NCBI GenBank assembly: GCA_011037195.1
Contig: JAAEAF010012976.1
Location: 158,421 to 222,420 of the forward strand
DNA length: 64,000 nt
Direction of reading: 5' to 3'
DNA from: Triatoma infestans
Taxonomy: Eukaryota; Arthropoda; Insecta; Hemiptera; Reduviidae
Shown: piece by piece, positions 1 to 13,400 of the stretch
How positions within the stretch are numbered: position 1 is the first letter of the stretch
How the letters are laid out: each line of letters starts with the position of its first letter
The notes under the pieces: model-generated
What the model saw: only the letters and a program-made list of their open reading frames with translations
The model's database searches: none
What the model was told of the DNA's origin: nothing
Translations under genes and position numbers: made by a program

Positions 1-3000
1 AGATAATCGAAGAAAAGTGCGGATTTTTAGTTTGGGTTTGTGATTTTTTTACACTTTTTTTTTTCGAAAAAAATCTTCAAAGATTTTTCTAAAACTAGTG
101 GATTTTCTACATTATTCTAAAACTAGTTAGATTTTCTACGCTGTCATGAAATTTTACCTGAAAATTTGTCCAATAAAATAAATTCTAGGAGTTTTTCTAG
201 GAAAACTGAGACACTATGCTAGCCATCTACGACGGGGTTAATCAGTTCAGTTATGCCTGGACTAAATAATTAGCAAAAATTCCTAACTTTAAGATAAGTG
301 GTCAATCAGATCTATGAGAATTGAGTAATTATTACTGATTCACTTCAATACTTTTTATGAATAATGTTTGCTCTTTAAAATATTCGTGATAAGAATCATA
401 TAAACTTTTCAGTGATTTAGACATTCAGTTAATACAATAGCAGATCATAGATCGATTATTTCAATTTTTTGAAATTTTCTCTAAAAAGGGAAAAAATATT
501 TTTTTTATTTGAAACATTTGTAGCTTAAATAAATAAATAAATTATAAAAATTATAAATTCCAAGTTTGCAATATCAAATTGGTCTTGAAAATTGAATTTT
601 GTATACCGGATTTTTAATTACCCAATTTGATATAATAATTATATAGAGGAAAAATTATAAATTTTGTTGAAAAAAGAAATGTTTTTGTAAAAGAAAAATT
701 ATGTTTTTAAAAAGACTTTTCTTATTTTTAAGTGTACAAGTTTAAATATAGACTCAATTATGGTACTGTAACAAGCCATGAAACACGTGAACATCAGCAA
801 TATTTAAACTTAGAAAAAACAAAACAAAAAAAAAACCAAGAAGCTATTTAGTTGTAAATGTAATTGAAATTTGCCCTAAATTAATGAATAAACTTTCATA
901 ATTGGTTCATGAAACTGTAAATACATATTATGATATTCGACCCTCATTTATTTCATGATTTTTAAATATTATGTTTGAATCTTAAAATATTTGGAGACAA
1001 ATAACAATTTAAACAAAAAAATGTTAACCTCATCTAATTTTTGTTTACATATTTTTATTAATTCCGTTTTCCACTTATATATCATAATAAGGTTTAATTA
1101 ATATTCTATGTTGCTTTTAATGAATTTAACACTTAGATTAAAAAAAAAAATTAAATAACTTATTTTTGGAATATCATTATCATAATAAATCATGGAATGG
1201 AAGTTACAAAATAAATAGCAGTTTAGGGGAAAGCTGCTCCCCATCTCCATCCCATAATCCCCTAAATCAAGATATTAAATTAATATATTATATTGTTGAT
1301 CGTCCAAGTGTAAAAAGTCAATTTTTGCCAATTTTTTTTCCAATGAAAGCACGTAAAATTAATAAAGACCATTCAGTAAAAGTTCTCTTCTAATTAAATA
1401 TTTTGTTCAAATACGATCATTTAATCCCACATATAATGTTTCTTAATAATATTGTTTATTAGGTGAGAGGAATCGTATGTTTAAAGACTAAATGGAAACC
1501 CAATATTACGACTCTCTCATAACGTGCAAAAATAAAATTTCTATCTATATTAAACGGTATATCTAGTTCTAGTCTCTTGCAATTTTTCGTGCAGACCAAT
1601 TGTTAAAACCATTATTTTCAAACTAATATATATATATTTCCGATGAAAATTCAGTTTCCGGAAACTTGACGCAATCGCAATACTTTTTCTAAATTGCTGG
1701 GTAAAAAAATAATTAAACTGTATACAAAAAAATATTATTCATTTTCAGTTTATAACAGCATTTATTTTTTTAAAACAACTAAAGATTAGACTCGAAAGAT
1801 TTCTTTTGATTGTTAATGATGAATGATTTTTAATAATTTTAAAATTATTCTTGTAAAGAAGCTACATATCCAAATTAAATTAATGTTGTTGTTAACGTAA
1901 TATTTTTAGATGAACCGGATTTCATCATACATTTTTGTAGGAAGTGGTTTGCTAAAGTAATTTAAAATAGAAATAAGACGAGCAATCCGTTTAGCAGATG
2001 TTTCCTGCCACTTCTACTTCAATGGGCCTCTTTTCATAAAGCCACCCCTGGCCAACACACGGTCTAGCCTTATCTAACAAAACAACCCCTAATATGCTTT
2101 TTTCCCCCTTCTCAAAACTTTATTGTTACATTAATAATGTGGAGAAACGAGCATAAAAGTAATTTGGAGTTTTATTTTTAGATTTTGAAACTAATCTTAT
2201 CGTTGTTTTATTTTATATTTAACATTAAACAATATAATTATATTGTTTAATAAACATATAAAGTTTAGGAGGGGGGGGGGATAGTGTGAAACACTCACTC
2301 AACTTTCTTTCATTTCTTGAACTTAGAATTTTTACTTAGTTTAGCTAGTGAAGAAGTATAAGTTCGACAACTTTATTGTGGAACCTGTAGGCGGAGTTAA
2401 ATGACTACGTCATAGCTCCCAGAATGCTTTGGGAATGGGCGGAGTTTAGCAACTGTTATATAAAATTCCACAACTAAGTTGTTTGAGCTATGCTTATTTG
2501 TTCATCAAAACAGATAATCCCTGAATTTTATTATATCGTAATCTAGAGGAAGGGTCTAGATGAACAAATCCCCCAGTAACACGTCATATCTGACGTCATC
2601 CGTATTTTCCAGAAACCCTCTAAAATCAATCTTATCAGAACGATGTTCCAAATAAAACTGACAGAATCATTAAGTTATCATTCAAAGTTTTACAGAAAAT
2701 GGTTTCAATCGAATACTAGGAAATCATGAAACGGGTTAAACGGTAACCCAAGAGAACTCTTGGAAAACTTTAGGTCGCGACCATAGTCTTACCATATTCT
2801 GGAGAAAAGGAAAGCAAAATTGGTCACACTAAATCGTTTCGCAAACAGTAGCGAACAGTCTTCATTAAATAGAATAATCTAATTAATTCCTGACTTAGTA
2901 CTAATATTAAATTTTCAAAATATTGACCACTCAACAGATAACCAAGAATAAATCAAAAATCTAATGTTGCTATTTCATAAATTATGGTGTGCAGCCTAGT

Positions 3001-3112
3001 TCAAGATTTCATCTTACGTAATCTCAAATATGAATGACAAATTGAAAAATAATTCAAATAAATGTTAGATAACCAGACGATTTCCCATGGCTTTTTAATA
3101 AAAAAAATAAGC
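1..3112. other. AT-rich noncoding, no gene recognised
   Basis: Short random frames only. A fragment at about 2284-2330 (GTGTGAAACACTCAC followed by a CTTTC block) resembles the 5' end of the ACTTCCGG repeat described at 3113. Confidence 0.6.
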
Positions 3113-3913
3113 TGGTGTGAAACACTCACACGACTTTCTCTTACTCCAGTTCTCAAAATTATAATTGACAAATTTTATAGTTTGTTTGCCAAATTTAATG
3201 AAATTCGTCGAAAAACTAACAAGTAAAAACGCACTTCCGGTTTACTAATTTTCTTGAAACTCGGAATTTCGGCCATCTATTTATTTATTTCTAATTAATT
3301 TTATTTGGATGATAGAATTGTATAATCAACTATGATAGCACTTTAGAGAAAAACATAACCCCCCCTCCTCCTCCAAAAGTGGCATCAAATGAATTTTCCC
3401 AAAGAAATGTTTTAAATAGAAGTTGTAGATCTTTGTATGTTTAGTTTATATTAGAAGTTTCAAGAAAATCGTCGGAGACATTTTTGAAATCGCGAAAAAG
3501 TGAAAAAAAAATCATTCAGTAAAGTGGTAATATTAAACGCACTTCCGGTTATCCGATTTTTTGAAACTCAGAATTTCAACAACATATTAATTCTAATACA
3601 TTATTTAGATGATAGAATTGTCTAATAAACGGAAATAGCACTTTAGATGAAAACCTAACCCCACCCTCCCTTAAATGAATTTTCCCAGAGAAATGTTTCA
3701 AATAAAAGTTGTAGCTGTTAGTTTATGTAGTTGATATACCAAGTTTGAAGAAAATCGTTGCAAAAACATAAAAAAAAAAAAAACTAGTAAAGAGGTACTT
3801 CCGGTTGAGAAATTTTGACAGATGACCCACTGTCGGATCCCATGGTGATACCTACATGGAACATCAAGTTTGTACTTTCTACGATTTTTCGTTTTTGAGC
3901 TATGCTGTTCACG

Positions 3914-3962
<49 letters not shown>

Positions 3963-4096
3963 CATTTGCTAAAAACCACTTTTTTGGACTCAGGGTACCT
4001 CAAAACGGATATTTCTGGTGAAAACTCAATATCGAAAATTTGACACGATTACAATACTTCCTCTTACTAGGAGTGAGAGAAAGTAAAAAGTAATAA
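3113..4096 (+). repeat. ACTTCCGG repeat, near full-length copy
   Basis: It starts with GTGTGAAACACTCACACGAC and an ACTTTCTCTTACTCC block, and ends with the near-inverted ...GGAGTGAGAGAAAGTAAAA, so it has short terminal inverted repeats. Inside, a unit of about 300 bp beginning ACTTCCGGTT is repeated (about 3236, 3540, 3797), each with 'GAATTTTCCCA(A/G)AGAAATGTTT' downstream. An (AC)n microsatellite lies at 3926-3958. No transposase is seen. It looks like a non-autonomous DNA element or satellite-like dispersed repeat. Confidence 0.7.
3926..3958. repeat. (AC)n microsatellite
   Basis: A run of CA/AC dinucleotides preceded by CATA units, internal to the ACTTCCGG repeat copy. A shorter CA-rich tract occupies the same place in other copies (for example near 25735 and 28910). 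Confidence 0.9.
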
Positions 4097-5724
4097 TAAT
4101 AGGTAAATAATATTAATAATAACAGGAGAGAAATCAGAAAGGTTAGGCACAATATTATTATGCGCTTTAATAAAAACCAATAAAAATTCTTGCGGTATAC
4201 CGTGGATATTTCACCAAATATATTTCGTTAGGAGTACATACATATTCCATTATGTTCATAGATATTCTACTAATTATCCTCTTTCAATGACACTCCATTT
4301 ATTTTTAATATTTTGTTTATGAATATTTCTATCTCTGGGTTGCACAAAGTTTTAAGAATAATTGACTCGTATTATAATTGTAATATCTTGAAGAGAGGTT
4401 GGGGTGTTCTCGCCAGCTGTCTATCTGTTATTACATGTGAGTCTGCTAAGACATAACTATCAATATTCAAATTTAACGGGCTAGCATCTCTTTTTGGGAC
4501 ATTATTTTTTAGTTTCGCTCTCTAATCTTTTGCCGTCACTCTCCAAACTTTGTGCTTGTTTAGAGATTAGGACTCTGTACTCTCAGCTAAGTCCATTTCC
4601 TGGATTTTCTGTATTTTCCTTCTGAGTCCCCCAGAATTCTGAACGCCCTGAATCTTGAATGCTTTTAACATATATCTTAATATTACACAGAAGAGGTCCT
4701 TAAAGAGAATTACATAACGTCGCAGCTCCTCCATAATCCTCAAAAAAAAAAAATCAATATTTCTGAAAAAAGGTTTCATATAAAATGATAGGCATTTTAT
4801 GTTTATACATAATATCAGAATTCAAAAGAAATATTTTTGAGCCACTTTGAAGAAAGTCTATATTCCAGAAAAGTCACACCTCCGGTCAATAGATTTTGGC
4901 CGAAATCTTAATGTGAGGTGGTAGCTAAATGAAATATCAAATTTGATCTTCCTGCAATTTCTTTGTTGTTAAAATATTTTTGATCCCACAGATAACAGAA
5001 ACAGACTATTCCCTAAAATATATTTTCTTCCGACATAAGGGTCTTTAAATCTGTGTTCCCATGAACGCAATTTCGTAAATTTGCAAATACTAGTAAAAAA
5101 CAAAATAGTTCATTGCTGATCAGTTGGATTGATTGCAAATTCAAATTAAATTATTGTTTGTAGTGTGATCAGAATTGATGGCCAGTATGAGTAACGAAAA
5201 TAAATCTGACGAAGTTAATTCTACTAGAAAATTAAAAAAAACTAATCACTTCTATCAAAGGTATTTTTTTGTTTTGTACCTTACAAAAATCTCTAATAGC
5301 TAGTTATAGCTGAGTCTGCATATTCTTCTTGTTTCTATTTTTAGCCCACTTTCAGGCGGCCACTTTTTTTTTACACGCTTGGCCATAGAATAGAAATAGT
5401 CTGTCGATAGAAACTAGATAAATAACTACTTTCTGTGGCATCAAGTGGCTCCATTCTGCAAAATGTAGCTCAACCTGTAGTCGGTCTAATTCCTGAGTTA
5501 GAAAATAATTTTTTAGAATTATGTGTTTGCATTGAAATCAAGTCAAAAATGAGGAGTCTTCTAGATACTCCTTATGAGCATTCTGGAATCCCATGTAGTT
5601 CTTTGTTATTAATCCAGTAAGGTTATTTCAGTTTTCTGTAAATTTCATGAAAACTGGAATCAAACGATTTTCTTGTCTGACTTTTTGAAATTACGTTGAC
5701 TCAAGGTAACACCCTTCCCCCAAC
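4097..5724. other. Noncoding, no gene recognised
   Basis: AT-rich. Around 4820-4960 there are traces of the ACTTCCGG repeat (CACCTCCGGTCAATAGATTT). I see nothing else. Confidence 0.5.
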
Positions 5725-6085
5725 TGAGTGTGTGCGTTATATTGGACTATTCTTGGACATAAGACTCACATGGAAACCCCACACAAGATTCAAACACCTG
5801 GAGTTAATACACCCGGTAAAAGCTCCAAATTAGTGCTTTCCTACAAAAGGCTGCTTTACAACTCTTTATAGGGACTACTGTGGACCTTCGCACTACACTT
5901 GCACTGAACTGCTAAACAACCCAATCTGGACAGTAGCCAAATCATCCAGTCCAAAATCTTTGGCCATGTCACCTAATTAACCATTTTGCGACTCTTCAAA
6001 CAGATATTAATGTTCCTTGGGTTATCATTCTGGCTAATGATTTACAATGTAGAGACAGCAGACATATTCAAATCCTTCAGTCTAA
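5725..6085 (+). mobile_element. LINE (jockey-like) reverse transcriptase C-terminal fragment, decayed
   Basis: One frame reads VRYIGLFLDIRLTWKPHTRF followed by KHLELIHPVKAP, the 'YLG(x)xLD..LTWKPHI' block found near the C-terminal side of jockey-type reverse transcriptases. Frameshifts and stops follow, with further matches in other frames to the 'RPIWTYG.QLWG' and 'FQSKILR' parts. Dead fragment. Confidence 0.7.
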
Positions 6086-7369
6086 GCTCCTCCTTCAATT
6101 CTTTCCTGGTAACGAGGCTTAAAGCGCTGTTGGCTGCGCGACCTCTAAATAACTAATGGTAATAATTCAAGTCTATGCGCCTCTTAAGCACTTACATCAG
6201 CAAATTTACATATTGTATAATTTTTTTTACAGTTGAAAATATCAATGTAAAAAAAAGAATTTTTCAAGAAAATTTATTTTAGTGATTTTCTACGGAAGTA
6301 GGCAAGTTAACTGTTCTAGAAATGTCATTTTAGTAATTTGGATGTTTTTTTCTTTCCGTCACATTTCAAATATATGAAGTATATTTAATCAGCAGGAACT
6401 TAAGGGTTACACTAAGAGATAACCTTCTCAGCTTCTCACGCAGATTTCGAGAACAGTTCCAAGAATTTTCTTTCACCAGGTAGCTTATCACTTCTTCTGA
6501 AGGTCTTATCATCTTTTTTTATTGATTTTAGTTGTGTTCTATAGAATCAATGGTGTTAGCACTTTTCCAAGTGCCAATTCCTTCTCGCCTGCTTAAATAT
6601 AAAACTACGAAATTAAACATGACTACATGATATGGCTCGTAAATATGGTTGGCTCATTATTATCACTTTGGATAGTTTCTATTCCTCGAAAACATTCCTA
6701 GCTTATACCACTTTTTTTCGTAATATTGATTAGAAATCCTGTTAGAGCAATATTTATTAATAACACTCGTTATTTGTTAAGAGTTTAAAAAAAAGTTTTA
6801 AATTAAATTTTACATGAAAACAGAAAATTATTTTTTATTATCAAGTTATAAAGTAAAAACGTGACGAGTTGTTTCCAAGTTGTCACCCTACGGTTTTTTC
6901 ATTTAAATGAACGTTTAGCGGATATCACGTAGATTTAAGAGATAAATCTGCTCCTTTAATAATTACAAAAATTAAAAAAGAGGACCGCTATTGCTGATAA
7001 CCCACTTTTCAATTAAGGAAGTAGGAGGATTCAACTTAGTCTTCGTGTCTGATATTTTCAGAGTTTTGTATACTTTGGTAAATTATGAAAGACCCATTGA
7101 ACTATATATTAATATAGAAATAAATTTAAAATTCATTGAGTTTTATCTTAAACAAATTACAAATGTTGAAATATTTCAAAATTATCTAAATGTTTACTAC
7201 AATCATTTACCATTAATTGAAAGTGTTGATACACTACAGAAATCTTTTTTTCTATGTCATCCTTTGAGAATCGGAAATCACAGGAAATGATTGTATTTAG
7301 AGACAGAAGTAGTCTCCAGTATTCGCTAGTCATTGTTTATGTTATGAAGTCTAAAAAAAAATAATAAAA
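6086..7369. other. Noncoding; one unassigned 99-codon frame
   Basis: AT-rich. An open frame at 6991-7290 (+) has no recognisable motif, strong AT-driven Ile/Asn/Phe/Tyr composition and no splice context, so I do not call it a gene. Confidence 0.5.
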
Positions 7370-8172
7370 TGTGATGTGAAACACTCACACGACTTCTATA
7401 TACTCCAATTAGGCTGGCCATAAAAACATTGATGGGTATTTCACTTATATTCCTGCCTTATTTGGAGCGCTCTGTCTCAAAACTAAGAAAGCTTGAGCAA
7501 ATTTAAATTTAAACTAACTGAAAAACGTCCAATAGCCCCCCCCCCCATAAATTCAATATTTCCATAAAATGTTTCAAATAAAAGTGATATGTTTTCATGT
7601 TTCTATCTATGCAGCAAGCATTCCAAGTTTAAACATAACCGTTTTCGAGAAAATTCCAAAAAATCTCCCCTATTCTGTGACCTCTTCTATAAAATAGCAC
7701 TTCCGGTTAATCGATTTTCTTCAAATTTGGAATTCTATCCATGTTTCTTTTGTGTATTAATATTATGTAGGTGGTGAAAACCATATATTAAAGTGAAGTG
7801 GTACTTTAGAAAAAATCATAACCCTACTATTCCCCGGGAAAAGTTTCCCTAATAAAAGTGATAGGTACAAAATCGTTACAGCCGTTTACATCACAAATAA
7901 ATAAAAAATCCATTCAGTAAAGTCATACATCCGGTTGTGATGGATTCTGCCCGAAATCTTCGTGTCTAAAGCGATGGTATTGCCTAAACGGATATCAAGT
8001 TTGAGCTAGCTTCAACTTTTCGTTTTTGAGATATTCTCTTAAAACAAGAACACATAAACATTTTTTTCCTATCCAGGGGATCTCTAAACATATATTTCCG
8101 GTGTAAACTGAATTTCGAAAATCTGGCACGATCGCAATACTTCCTCTTACTAGTTGTAAGAGAAAGTAAAAA
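7370..8172 (+). repeat. ACTTCCGG repeat, second long copy
   Basis: It begins GTGATGTGAAACACTCACAC and ends CAATACTTCCTCTTACTAGT followed by TGTAAGAGAAAGTAAAA. Internal units start at about 7689 (CACTTCCGGTTAATCGATT) and 7927 (degraded to ATCCGGTTGTGATGGATT). It is shorter than the 3113 copy by about one unit. Confidence 0.7.
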
Positions 8173-9173
8173 ACTGGCGCAACAGCCCATTAGTAGCCAA
8201 GATACAAACTATAGTTCCCCACTTATTCTCAGGATGCTAGGTCAACACTGTCTTTGTCCACACGAGAACCGATTCCTAAATTCTTTCAACCTGAGAGTGC
8301 TAGCCATTAGATCAACGCGCGAGGACCTATTAATCTCTTCAACACTATAAATTGAAAGTAATTTTAGAGGTAGAAAGACAACAAAGTACATGCCTACTTA
8401 AAACTGCATTCGTTGGCTAACTTAATGACCCGAAAAAAGGAGTTTTGATAAATAGAGTAAAATAAAATTTAAAAAAAACTAGTAGCATTATCACTTTCAT
8501 GTTAAATAAGCATAACATAATACAATTAATAATAGATTAGAAAATATTGAAAATAAACTATGACACTATATAGTAATAATCTGCAAATTAGGACTTCTAA
8601 TTTTATAATATGATGATGCTATCAATGTTTATGGAAAGTTACTTTCGCTAAAATGATGATGGTCCGGCAACGTTTATAGTTTATTAAATATTGTACAAGC
8701 AAGAAATTGACCGGCTTTCAGAATTAGAATAGATTTTTAAACATTTATTGGTTCATCTACTAACTTTAACCATAAAGATTAAATTCTGCCAGAAAGAAGG
8801 TTATTAAATGTAGGTAATTTTAGTTGTAATGTAGAGCAAATAAACCTTTATAGATTTAATACTTTAAACTTTAATTTTGGTCTGATATAAAAAAACCACA
8901 TGTTCAGTACATCATGTATTAATTGGATCATATTATTATTATTATTTTATTGCATTTTATTATTTATTACTTGTAATTTGTTTTTAAGGATTTACCCTAT
9001 CAATAGATTTGTTGTTGACTAAAACAGATAATTACAAAATCAATAAGAACAAATTTGATTCATGAAGTGTTTTAGTTAATTAATCGCAATAGAAATTAGT
9101 AATTTTAATCATGTAAAAATCTATTTTTAAACTGATAACTAAAAATAGATTATATATTGAAGACATGGCTATC
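8173..9173. other. Noncoding, no gene recognised
   Basis: AT-rich. On the - strand around 8230-8330 a weak A-box/B-box-like pair (CTAATGGCTAGCACTC, GGTTCTCGTG) suggests another decayed tRNA-like sequence, but the match is too poor to call. Confidence 0.4.
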
Positions 9174-9395
9174 GGGGTAGGAGTTGGTGTAGTGGTTATG
9201 AGCATGGACTTGTAACTGGGAGGTCCCCAGTTCGAGCCCCCGTATAACTACTAAATTTTATATTCGTTTAAAAAACTTTAATATTAAAGTAGGCACTTCC
9301 GCCCCCATGCAAGACACCTAATTTGGTAGTTGGGGAAGTTAAGGCCGCCTGAAAATACAAGGCTTTATATCATTCTTCAAACAAAAAAGATTAAA
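9174..9395 (+). mobile_element. tRNA-derived SINE, family 2
   Basis: The tRNA-like head has an A-box-like TAGTGGTTATGAGC and a B box AGTTCGAGCCC. The body contains GTAGGCACTTCCGCCCCCAT and TTGGTAGTTGGGGAAGTTAA. A decayed second copy with the same order of blocks lies at 26143-26315. The tail is AT-rich. Confidence 0.7.
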
Positions 9396-9699
9396 TTGGT
9401 AATGCGATAGTGTTTCATCTTTGTGGAGCTGTGAAACCAGGCCATCGAAATAGGTTATTCAATTTTTTTTTTTGTTTTAAAATATATTTATAAGTTTAAG
9501 ATATTATAATTGATAAATTTTATTCGAAATTGATATTTTTACTTAACGCTGTGATATTATCATTATATTATATATATATGCAGTAATAAGAATTATTTTT
9601 ATTTTCTTTTAAGACAAAATGATCCACTTGACTAAATTGTACATCTCCAGGCAATGCCCTCAATTAGTCCGCAGCACAACTTGTAATGATCGTTTTAGG

Positions 9700-10080
9700 C
9701 ATTCTCGTCCTCATCCTCAGAATTGTTATAAAATTAATTTTTCCAAAGAAATATTTCAAATAAAAATGATAAAGATTTTTTAAGCAGCAATTTAAGTTTA
9801 GAAGATATCGTTTAAATCGTTTAAAAAAAAAAACACGAAAAATTAAAAATCACCAAATAGCCAGATTCGTTTGATCGATTTTGATCTTAACATTTGTATC
9901 GATTCCTATTTGGTACCTAAGAGCTTGTGCAATTTTTCTTTCTTGACGATATTTTGTTCCCCTTCATACACAATCACATACGTGTGATCTTGACTATAAT
10001 CTTCATTATTTCCGGTGAAAACATTGACATTATCGCCGTACATCGTCTTATAATATAAGCAGTAAAAGAAAGTAAAAATT
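9700..10080 (+). repeat. ACTTCCGG repeat, partial 3' copy
   Basis: It includes 'TTTTTCCAAAGAAATATTTCA', the 'TTTCCGGTGAAAAC' block and an end ATAAGCAGTAAAAGAAAGTA, matching the 3' half of the 3113 copy. Confidence 0.55.
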
Positions 10081-10583
10081 ACTTGAAATTCTAAATGAAA
10101 TGAAATAACAGATAGCTAACAATACTGTTACACCTAAGAATACCATGGAGTAGATCCAAAACAATATATGTGGTGAGATTACATACGATAGATAAAAGAA
10201 TTTCATATTATAAACATATTGTTTATTGCCAAGTTTATATTCAAATTAGCAGATGTTAATTCGTTTTGTTTTCTGCCCATTTGTTTACTCACTACTTTAT
10301 TACTTCAAGATCACTTATGTATTACAATTTCACAGAAATAAATTTAATAATCTTATAGTCATATATATGTAGCTACATTTAATTCAAAGAATTTGATAAA
10401 AGTGTTCATTCAGAATGTTATTTACAGATATTGTGAAGTAATTGGAATCTAATTGTAGATTGAACATGGGGTGGGTCACGATCCAAAGATGCTGCGCGAC
10501 TCATCATTTTCGGGCATTTCATGTAACTGTCACGAGTATTGTAGTGGTGATAGACGAGATTTTAAAGCCTGACTAGAGCAATA

Positions 10584-10769
10584 GTTGGCAGATTCTGTGG
10601 GGAGTTAGAGGAAACTCCATTACATCTCCTAACAGACTGCGAGGCTGCCTCTCAGAGAAGATTCAAGAATCTGGGTAGCTACCAGGTGGAGGAGGGGGAT
10701 ATACCCTCTCCAGAGCCTGTCAGGGTATTGGGATTCCTCAGGGATCTCAACCTGATGGAGGTTTTGTAG
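10584..10769 (+). mobile_element. LINE C-terminal zinc-knuckle end fragment
   Basis: An uninterrupted 61-codon frame reads GRFCGELEETPLHLLTDCEA, continues with a SQRRF segment and ends RVLGFLRDLNLMEVL and TAG. The C-x2-C...H-x4-C pattern with ETPLHLL is the C-terminal zinc knuckle of jockey/R1-type LINEs. Upstream coding is lost. Confidence 0.7.
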
Positions 10770-10779
10770 AACGCATATT

Positions 10780-13039
10780 CAAAAGACATCTGTTCGGGTG
10801 CTGTGGACAATAACCTGCGGCACCCAGGGGCATAGCACAATTGATCGAAAGCTCGCAGTGCATTGCCCCCCCCATAAAAAAAAATAGCAATAGATGAAAA
10901 ATAGAGGACAATTGATGACAAAAAACGCTGCTATCTTGATAGAAATAATATTACCAAATCTTTGTTTGAGGTAACATTCATGATATTTGGTCAGCTGTTA
11001 AAACTCAAGGATATGATGATTCTAAGAACAAAAATGAAAAGTACTAAAGAGATCAAAACAAAGAAAATCTGCTGGCTCGGGTAGAACAAAGAGATATTAA
11101 AAAAAGCGGGTAATCTGTAATTGATTTAATGGATTAAAAATTATAGGAACCCATGTTTATATGTGTGTAAAGCATTCGCTCAGTAAAGGAAAAATCTTTA
11201 GAATTCTCCAAATGAAACAGGTATACTTCACATTCGAGATTTTTGGCAGGTCGGAAAAGGAAGAGAATCACAAACTAATAGACTTACAAGTAATGCATTG
11301 TAATTAAATATAAATTTATAATTTTATAAATTAATAGGCCTACTATAGAGATAGAGTAAATAAGAATTGAGAGATATGGAATTTAGAGAGAGAGCGACAG
11401 AGCGGTAATTGAGAGCAATGATGTTGTCAACCGGTAAACTGGTGATTGTATCATCCACGAGATTTACGATCTTCTTAAATAGGAAATCCTGAGGTGGGGA
11501 AGCTTAGGCGGAGATTATTTCCTAACAATGACTATCCAAAATAAGTGGCGACAGTGGCAGGCATTATTTTGCGGATTTGAATTACTGATGACTTGTAATA
11601 AAGCCAACAGCCAGTGAACTGGGAACCTACATACATCATGTTGCATGTTACATACATATAAAGGTTTAACATAAGTTCAGTAAGTGATTAAAAGTACATA
11701 AAAGGGTACACAGCGAGTGAGGCAATCCCTTTCAATTCTTGGAGGGAATAGATTTCCGGAAAGCCAGAACTGGAATGAATGAAGAAAACTAATTGAACTC
11801 AGTTGCAAGTAAAAGAAATAATCGAATCGTTAACTAAGGTTGAAATAGAGGACATCGAATTTGTTTTATAAATTAACTTCTCTAACATACTAATTAAGAT
11901 CATTAATTAATGCAATTGAAAAGAAAATTGGTTCCAAAAAATTACTAGAGGAATTGAGAAGATTTATCATTGATCTTGTTGCAAAAATGTCATGTGAGAA
12001 TGTCTTAAAAGGAGAAATAAAAAAAAGACTAGCAATGGATAAAATACCGTATAAAGAAAAATAAGAATTTTTAGAGGTACTCGCAAAAAGATACAGTTTC
12101 CAAATGAATTTGTTAGAAACCTTGAATTTCCCAGAGTAGTGGTTACCTATTGAATCGTGAACAGTTTTGATTTTTGTAATTGACAAACAGGCTCTTTTGT
12201 GATCCAGTAGCTGGAGACATATCTTGAACCGCACGCGCACAATTGAATCTGTTCACTTGGAAATCAAGAAGAGATTAAGCAAGCAATTTTAGTAAAGTCC
12301 AATATGAAATCTTCTACTTGTATTATGAGGAATATTGAGGATTCTATAGTAAATTATGATTCAGGAAAAGGCAATGGGAAACGTCCTTAAGTACAGCACT
12401 GAGTGTGAACATGGACTAAATAAAATAACAGTTACCCCTATATGTTTCTAGCTGCTGAAATAAGACCTGGAAGCAGAAATTTTATCAGCACCAATTCTGA
12501 AGTAGTTTAATCGAAATTATCACGAGAATTAGTGGCGGCTTTAGCTTGTAGTTGAAGTGATGAGGAGCACCCTTTTACTGTCATGGGCCATGGTGATAAT
12601 CAAATACTAGGATCGGCTCGCATAAGAAAATAGTTTTTTGTATTTTATTTTTGTCAACTTCCTTTTTATCAATTTGTTGCTACACTTAGCTTTTTTCATA
12701 TAGTGTTTTAATCCTATAATTTAATTGTAATTAAACTTAATTACAAATATTAATTTGTCCTATCTCTTTATTTTTTTAAAAAGGAATTCCTTTATAATAT
12801 ACTACACTTTCTTATAACTAAAACAAAGTAGGTAATATGAAGTATAAATGGAAACACATGTACTTCGCCAATCAGAAAATACATATATCATGGGAAAAAG
12901 AGAAGTATTAATTTCACATATGTAGCCATATCTCCAGGAAATTAAAAATTTTATACTTTAACACTTACTATTATTATCTTCTTTGTCACTTTTAAGTAAG
13001 ATAATTGGTAATTGTCGATTGTTAATGATAACTATAAGT
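10780..13039. other. Noncoding, possibly old retroelement debris
   Basis: No convincing gene. On the + strand between about 11830 and 12130 there is a frame of higher coding quality, rich in Lys/Glu/Leu and broken by stops, downstream of a TGGCGACAGTGGCAGG that resembles a retroelement primer-binding site. This is not enough to classify it. Confidence 0.4.
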
Positions 13040-13400
13040 TTTACTTACTCTTATTGTCGTAAGAAAGTAAAACGCAAAAGTGTTGCGATCGCTTCAAACT
13101 TTCAAAATTGAGTGTTCTTTTAGGACCTTCACTGCGAAAAAAAAATGTGTTGTACATAAATGAAGTATCTCAAAACAAAAAAAAACTTTTTTTTTCGTAC
13201 CTGACATTTTAGGTAGCACCATCACACCCCGGGTTACGAAAGTTTGGTCAAAAGCCCTCAACTGGAAATGCGTCTTTAGTGAACGATATTTTGAATTTTT
13301 AACGATTCTTTTTTTGGGGGGATGGGGGGAATGGCTCTACCGATTTCTTTTAAACTGGGAATGGTTACACACCAGATCATATCGGAGATGAGATATTTGT
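13040..13400 (-). repeat. ACTTCCGG repeat, partial copy in inverse orientation
   Basis: Read on the - strand it ends with GAAGCGATCGCAACACTTTTG and CTTTCTTACGACAATAAGAG, like the 3' end of the family, preceded by the 'CATTTCCAGTTGAGGGCTTT' equivalent of the core. Strongly diverged. Confidence 0.5.

Noticed and set aside
3698..4003. 101-codon - strand frame with a Cys-Val run.
   Set aside because: The Cys-Val run is the (AC)n tract; the rest is inside the ACTTCCGG repeat.
10679..10921. 80-codon - strand frame.
   Set aside because: It overlaps the intact LINE zinc-knuckle frame on the + strand and has no motif of its own.
11546..12240. A possible LTR retroelement: primer-binding-site-like TGGCGACAGTGGCAGG followed by a broken Lys/Glu-rich frame.
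   Set aside because: No paired terminal repeats, no protease or reverse transcriptase motif nearby, and the sequence before the site does not end like a typical LTR. Noted only as debris.
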